Assembly (NCBI GenBank): GCA_016220045.1
Contig: JACRIP010000420.1
Span: 1 to 8,980, forward strand
DNA from: Planctomycetota bacterium
GTDB taxonomy: Bacteria > Planctomycetota > MHYJ01 > WSZJ01 > JACPWG01
Length of the DNA stretch: 8,980 nt
Reading direction: 5' to 3'
Shown here: one piece after another, positions 5,844 through 8,980 of the stretch
Layout of the letters: each line of letters opens with the position of its first letter
Position numbering within the stretch: the first letter of the stretch is position 1
Position numbers and translations under genes: made by a program
Notes under the pieces: model-generated
The model's database searches: none
The model's input: the letters and a program-made list of their open reading frames with translations, nothing else
What the model was told of the DNA's origin: nothing

Positions 5844-5851
5844 GTGCTCTG

Positions 5852-7837
5852 ATGACTCCGTTCGTGCGCTCGGCTCTCTGGATGGTGGCAGCCGGTCTGT
5901 TCGCGCTGCCCCTTGCGGCACAGGAAGCGCCGCCGGCCGGCGCGGACGCTCCGGCCCCCGCGATCGGCGGCGCCGCCGCGGCTGAGGAGGCCATGAACCC
6001 GGAGACCTCCGGGCTCCCGGCCACCAGCCTCGTCACGGTCGAGTGGAAGGACAAGCCGCTCCCCGAGGTCCTCGAACACCTCTCGCGCCTCTCCGGCGTC
6101 AACGTCATCCCCACGCCCGGGCTCGAAGACCGCGTCACCGAGACCTTCACCAACCTCCCGTGGCGCGAGGCCCTCGACACCGTCATGCTCCACACCGGCT
6201 GCGTGGCCGACGAAGTCTCCGCCAAGCGCATCCTCGTCTCCAAGCCCCCCCGCGTCACCATGGAGTTCGACAAGGCCCCCCTCGACAAGGTCATCAACAT
6301 CATCGCCAAGTACGCCGGCGCCTCCATCGTGATCTCGGAGTTCGTCAAGGGCGAAGTCACCATGCGCTTCTCCAACGTTCCCTGGCGCAACGCCCTCGAT
6401 TCGGTGGTCAAGACCGCCGGCTACGCCACCGTGCAGGAACCGAACGAAGTGATCCGCGTGGTCCGGCCCGAGGACCTCCAGGCGCAGCTTGAAACCCGCA
6501 TGTTCCGCATGCGCTTCCTGCGCCCGCCCCCCACCTTCAAGGGCAGCATCAAGACCAGCTACGCGGTCGGCGAGACCAAGGCCACCACCGACCCGGTTAA
6601 GGAATTCACCCTGCTCAAGGCCCTTTCCAACATGCTCTCCAAGAGCGTGAAGGGCGTCACCATCGGCACCCTCGAGTTCGACCTGCCGACCAACACCATC
6701 ATCGTCACCGACACCAAGCCCGTCCTCGACGAGATGGCCAAGATGATCGCCCGCCTCGACATCGAGCCCGACCAGGTCCTCATCGAGTGCCGCTTCATCA
6801 CCACCGCCAACGAGGAACTCTCCCAGTTCGGCATCAACCTCCTCGACGCCGCCCAGAACCAGGGCTTCACCGCCTCCACCAAGGCCCTCGCGCCGTTCAA
6901 CCCCGGCCTGAGCAGCGTCGGCGACCAGGCCGCCGGCACGCCCTCCTCCGCCGCCTCGCCCAGCGGCGCCCCCCTTACGCCCTTCGGCGTCCTCAACGGC
7001 ATGGTCACCTCCCTGCCGTTCGGACTCGGCCACTCCCGCCAGAACGTCACCCAGTTCTTCCTCACCCAGTACGACGTGACCGCCACCCTCCGCCTCTTCG
7101 AACAGGATACGGCGTCTACCGTGCTCCAGGCGCCCCAGCTCATGGCGGTCGACAACCAGGAAGCCACCATCTTCGTCGGCGAAACCATCCGCTACCCCCA
7201 GGTCACCTCCCAGTCCGATTCGACCGGCAATATCACCTTCACGCTGACCGAGGCCTCGAACTCGCCGGTCCAGACCGGGTTCCAGCTCATGATCATCCCG
7301 CACATCGTGCGCGAAGTGAACTCGGTGATGCTGACGGTGATCCCGCAGAACCAGTCCCTTTCCGGCCGCGGCACGGGAGCGGGTCTGATCCAGGGCTTTG
7401 AGCGCTTCACCATCCAGACCGGCAACCAGGTCCAGATCATCGACCTGCCGCGCATTGCGACCTCCACCGTCGTCACCCGGATGCTGCTCGAGAGCGGCCA
7501 GACCGGCGTGATCGGCGGCCTGGTCGAGGACCGCGAGACCAAGATCACCGAGAAAGTCCCCTTCCTCGGGGATATCCCCGGTCTCGGCTGGCTCTTCAAG
7601 CAGAAGCGCGACCAGGCGACCAAGAGCCACCTGATCATCTTCGTGACCGCGCGCATCATCAAGGGCGCCAAGGAGACCGCGCTCGAACTGCGCCGCGAGG
7701 CGGCGGTGCGCGAGGCCCGCAACACGGAAGAATGGGAAAAGACCCGCGCCGCGGGCGAGGACGCCGCGACGATGCTGAAGCGCCTGGATGAGCGCCGGCG
7801 CCAGCAGGAAGCCGAATTCGAAGGCCTGAAGCAGTAG
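5852..7837 (+). CDS. pilQ: Secretin (PilQ/GspD-like) with tandem STN domains
   Basis: Secretins form the multimeric outer-membrane channel for pili or type II secreted proteins. The 661-residue product has a signal peptide (cleavage near LAA-QE, residue 23) and an Ala/Pro-rich linker. Two tandem N0/STN-like domains follow (about 60-130 and 134-206), with parallel motifs NLPWREALDTV and NVPWRNALDSV. An N1-type domain has LPTNTIIVTDTKPVLDEMAKMI (279-300). The secretin core has VLQAPQLMAVDNQEATIFVG (424-443) and the signature VPFLGDIPGLGWLF (569-582). A charged, probably helical tail (604-661) extends beyond the core. Length is near that of PilQ/GspD. I favour PilQ because of the pilMNO neighbours; the name is contextual. 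No AMIN domain is apparent. It has its own strong ribosome binding site after a 274-nt gap. Confidence 0.9.
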   Translation: MTPFVRSALWMVAAGLFALPLAAQEAPPAGADAPAPAIGGAAAAEEAMNPETSGLPATSLVTVEWKDKPLPEVLEHLSRLSGVNVIPTPGLEDRVTETFTNLPWREALDTVMLHTGCVADEVSAKRILVSKPPRVTMEFDKAPLDKVINIIAKYAGASIVISEFVKGEVTMRFSNVPWRNALDSVVKTAGYATVQEPNEVIRVVRPEDLQAQLETRMFRMRFLRPPPTFKGSIKTSYAVGETKATTDPVKEFTLLKALSNMLSKSVKGVTIGTLEFDLPTNTIIVTDTKPVLDEMAKMIARLDIEPDQVLIECRFITTANEELSQFGINLLDAAQNQGFTASTKALAPFNPGLSSVGDQAAGTPSSAASPSGAPLTPFGVLNGMVTSLPFGLGHSRQNVTQFFLTQYDVTATLRLFEQDTASTVLQAPQLMAVDNQEATIFVGETIRYPQVTSQSDSTGNITFTLTEASNSPVQTGFQLMIIPHIVREVNSVMLTVIPQNQSLSGRGTGAGLIQGFERFTIQTGNQVQIIDLPRIATSTVVTRMLLESGQTGVIGGLVEDRETKITEKVPFLGDIPGLGWLFKQKRDQATKSHLIIFVTARIIKGAKETALELRREAAVREARNTEEWEKTRAAGEDAATMLKRLDERRRQQEAEFEGLKQ

Positions 7838-7873
7838 CGAGGCGCCCGGGGCGAAGGCGAGGGGGAATCGTCT

Positions 7874-7917
7874 CCGAACGCACGCAACCCACCGCTCGGT
7901 GGGTTGCGTGTGTTCGG
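7874..7917 (+). terminator. 20-bp stem-loop after the secretin, probable terminator
   Basis: Arms 7874-7893 and 7898-7917 pair across 20 bp with only one G-T wobble, around a GCTC tetraloop. It begins 36 nt after the secretin stop. The expected T run is missing, so it may act as a weak terminator, a 3' mRNA stabiliser, or both. It separates the pilus genes from the DUF2344/RNase pair. Confidence 0.55.
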
Positions 7918-7963
7918 TGGCGATCTACCCCGCTTTCTCCCACGACATCGACGGCCCCCCTGG

Positions 7964-8641
7964 ATGCGGAAATACTCCTACCGGGTTCGCTTCGCCAAGC
8001 TCGGCAAGCTGCGCTTCCTCTCCCACCACGACCTGATGCGGACCGTCGAGCGCGCGGTGCGCCGCGCCGACCTCCCGGTCGCCATGAGCGAGGGCTTCAA
8101 TCCCCGCCCCCGCATCGCCTTCCCCGCCGCCCTCCAGCTCGGCATCGAGTCCGAGGACGAGGTCTTCGAGATCGACCTCGCCGCCTGGCTCGCGCCCGAC
8201 GCGCTCCTCTCCCGCCTCGTCGCCGAGCTGCCCCCCGAGCTGCCCGCGCGCTCCGTGGATCCCCTGCGCGTCGGCGTGAAGGAGGAGGTCGGCGTCCTCC
8301 TGTACTGCATTGAGTTCCTGACCCTCCCGCCCCCTTCGCCCGCGGACCTCGAGGCCGCCCTCGCCCGCACCCAGATCAAGCTCGAACGCCCGTCGCCCGA
8401 CGGCGCCCGGACGATCGACGTTCGCCCCTACATTAAGTCCCTTAAACTGGAAAACGGCCGGCTCTACGCCGAGATCATCGTCACGCCGAGCGGTTCGGCG
8501 CGCATCGACGAGATCCTGCGCGCCCTCGGCCTCCCCTCGGACCTGATGGGGGAAGCCTGGCTCGCCCGCAAGCTCCGCACCGACATCATTCCGCGCCGCA
8601 AGCCGGTGCGCCCGGCCGCGGCCCCCCAACCCCGCTCGTGA
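7964..8641 (+). CDS. DUF2344 / TIGR03936 family protein (radical SAM-associated)
   Basis: The 225-residue product starts MRKYSYRVRFAKLGKLRFLS, continues HHDLMRTVERAVRRADLP (21-38) and MSEGFNPRPRIAF (41-53), then LQLGIESEDEVFEIDL (57-72). This is the hallmark N-terminus of the DUF2344/TIGR03936 family, often encoded next to or fused with a radical SAM protein and near RNase E/G and ribosomal protein L21/L27 genes. The biochemical function is not established to my knowledge. A radical SAM partner is not adjacent on the left, where the secretin lies. ATG 7964 fits the family start, but no good ribosome binding site precedes it. An in-frame TTG at 7904 would lie inside the hairpin and is unlikely. 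The C-terminal 15 residues are Arg/Pro/Ala-rich and probably disordered. Confidence 0.85.
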   Translation: MRKYSYRVRFAKLGKLRFLSHHDLMRTVERAVRRADLPVAMSEGFNPRPRIAFPAALQLGIESEDEVFEIDLAAWLAPDALLSRLVAELPPELPARSVDPLRVGVKEEVGVLLYCIEFLTLPPPSPADLEAALARTQIKLERPSPDGARTIDVRPYIKSLKLENGRLYAEIIVTPSGSARIDEILRALGLPSDLMGEAWLARKLRTDIIPRRKPVRPAAAPQPRS

Positions 8642-8644
8642 GGA
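8640..8644 (+). promoter_or_regulatory. Ribosome binding site overlapping the DUF2344 stop
   Basis: GAGGA overlaps the TGA at 8639-8641 and lies 10 nt before GTG 8655. The overlap suggests translational coupling between DUF2344 and the RNase gene. Confidence 0.5.
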
Positions 8645-8654
8645 ACCTCCACCC

Positions 8655-8980
8655 GTGAAACGGATGCTGATCAACTGCCTCGAGAGCGAGGAATCGCGTA
8701 TCGCCGTCGTCGAGGACGGCGTGCTCGAGGAGTTCTACCTGGAACGCGCCGCGCGCGAAACCCTGGTCGGGAACATCTACAAGGGCCGCGTCCTGAACGT
8801 CCTGCCCGGCCTGGCCGCGGCGTTCGTGGATATCGGCCTGGCCCACAACGGCTTCCTGCACGCCTCCGAAGTCGCGCCGCTCTTCCGGCCGCCCGACGAC
8901 CGGAATGGGGACGGTTCCGCGCTCGACGACCCGTCCGGCGGCGAGGAGGAGGGGCGGGTGGTGCGCCCCGTCGGGCGCGA
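8655..8980 (+). CDS. Ribonuclease E/G family protein, N-terminal part
   Basis: The gene starts at GTG 8655 and runs off the window without a stop; 108 codons are visible. The sequence VKRMLINCLESEESRIAVVEDG, then LERAARETLVGNIYKGRV and VLPGLAAAFVDIGLAHNGFLHASEV, is the conserved start of RNase E/G, including the beginning of the S1 RNA-binding domain. These endoribonucleases process rRNA and degrade mRNA in the cytoplasm. From about residue 77 an acidic, Gly-rich stretch (PPDDRNGDGSALDDPSGG) interrupts the S1 domain, a region that is variable in this family. The catalytic DNase I-like domain is outside the window, so RNase E and RNase G cannot be distinguished. An alternative ATG at 8664 is three codons in. 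It lies 13 nt after the DUF2344 stop. Confidence 0.9.
   Translation, partial: MKRMLINCLESEESRIAVVEDGVLEEFYLERAARETLVGNIYKGRVLNVLPGLAAAFVDIGLAHNGFLHASEVAPLFRPPDDRNGDGSALDDPSGGEEEGRVVRPVGR

Larger units (their letters stand above)
5578..5851 (+). other. Intergenic region upstream of the secretin
   Basis: These 274 nt contain no credible gene. They hold a 31-bp-arm inverted repeat (5642-5729), a 23-bp-arm inverted repeat (5779-5830) and the secretin ribosome binding site. I see no sigma70-like promoter with both hexamers correctly spaced. The short frames that cross the inverted repeats translate into repetitive RISDF/NPKFEIRN-type peptides, which are repeat-derived and not real proteins. Confidence 0.6.

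Noticed and set aside
5498..7630. 710-codon open frame on the minus strand
   Set aside because: It is antisense to a clear secretin, is full of Gly/Asp/Leu/Val repeats, and includes translated inverted-repeat sequence. It is a composition shadow.

Overview
The window is a GC-rich, densely coding bacterial segment. Almost every codon ends in C or G, which gives long antisense shadow frames. All seven genes are on the + strand. Six are complete and the last runs off the right edge. The core is a type IV pilus / type II secretion-like envelope assembly block in the order pilM, pilN, pilO, a pilP-position gene, and a secretin (pilQ/gspD-like). A sugar-nucleotide transferase gene precedes it. A DUF2344 gene and the start of an RNase E/G gene follow it. 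No 16S rRNA or other phylogenetic marker is present. The gene style, high GC and small palindromic repeats between genes would fit Planctomycetota or a related environmental lineage, but that is only an impression.

Layout. Bases 1-180 are low-complexity C and G runs, including a strong G-quadruplex motif. A near-consensus sigma70-type promoter (TTGACA, 17 nt, TAAAAT) sits at 271-299, followed by a leader of about 90 nt. The nucleotidyltransferase starts at TTG 394. pilM begins 17 nt after its stop and pilN begins 3 nt after pilM, so these three look co-transcribed. Two 111-bp near-identical palindromic elements lie directly after the pilN and pilO stop codons. The pilP-position gene (signal peptide start at 3913) follows the second element. 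A 274-nt gap holding two more inverted repeats separates it from the secretin at 5852, which has a perfect AGGAGG. A 20-bp hairpin at 7874-7917 probably ends the pilus unit. DUF2344 and the RNase E/G gene follow as a tight pair, with the RNase ribosome binding site overlapping the DUF2344 stop.

How the genes work together. PilM is a cytoplasmic actin-fold protein that binds the N-terminal INLLP-type motif of PilN. PilN and PilO are single-pass inner-membrane proteins that pair through coiled coils and ferredoxin-like periplasmic domains. In known systems PilP links them to the secretin. Here a 554-residue exported protein occupies that slot. It carries an RDPF motif, a long helical segment and a C-terminal stretch resembling the PilP/GspC homology region, so I infer it is an enlarged PilP equivalent. 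The secretin has two tandem N0/STN-like domains and a charged C-terminal tail. No pilin, PilB/PilT ATPase, PilC or prepilin peptidase gene is visible here.

The most unusual features are the twin 111-bp elements and the PilP replacement. The elements fit IS630/Tc1-type miniature transposable elements inserted in CTAG targets that contain the TAG stop codons.
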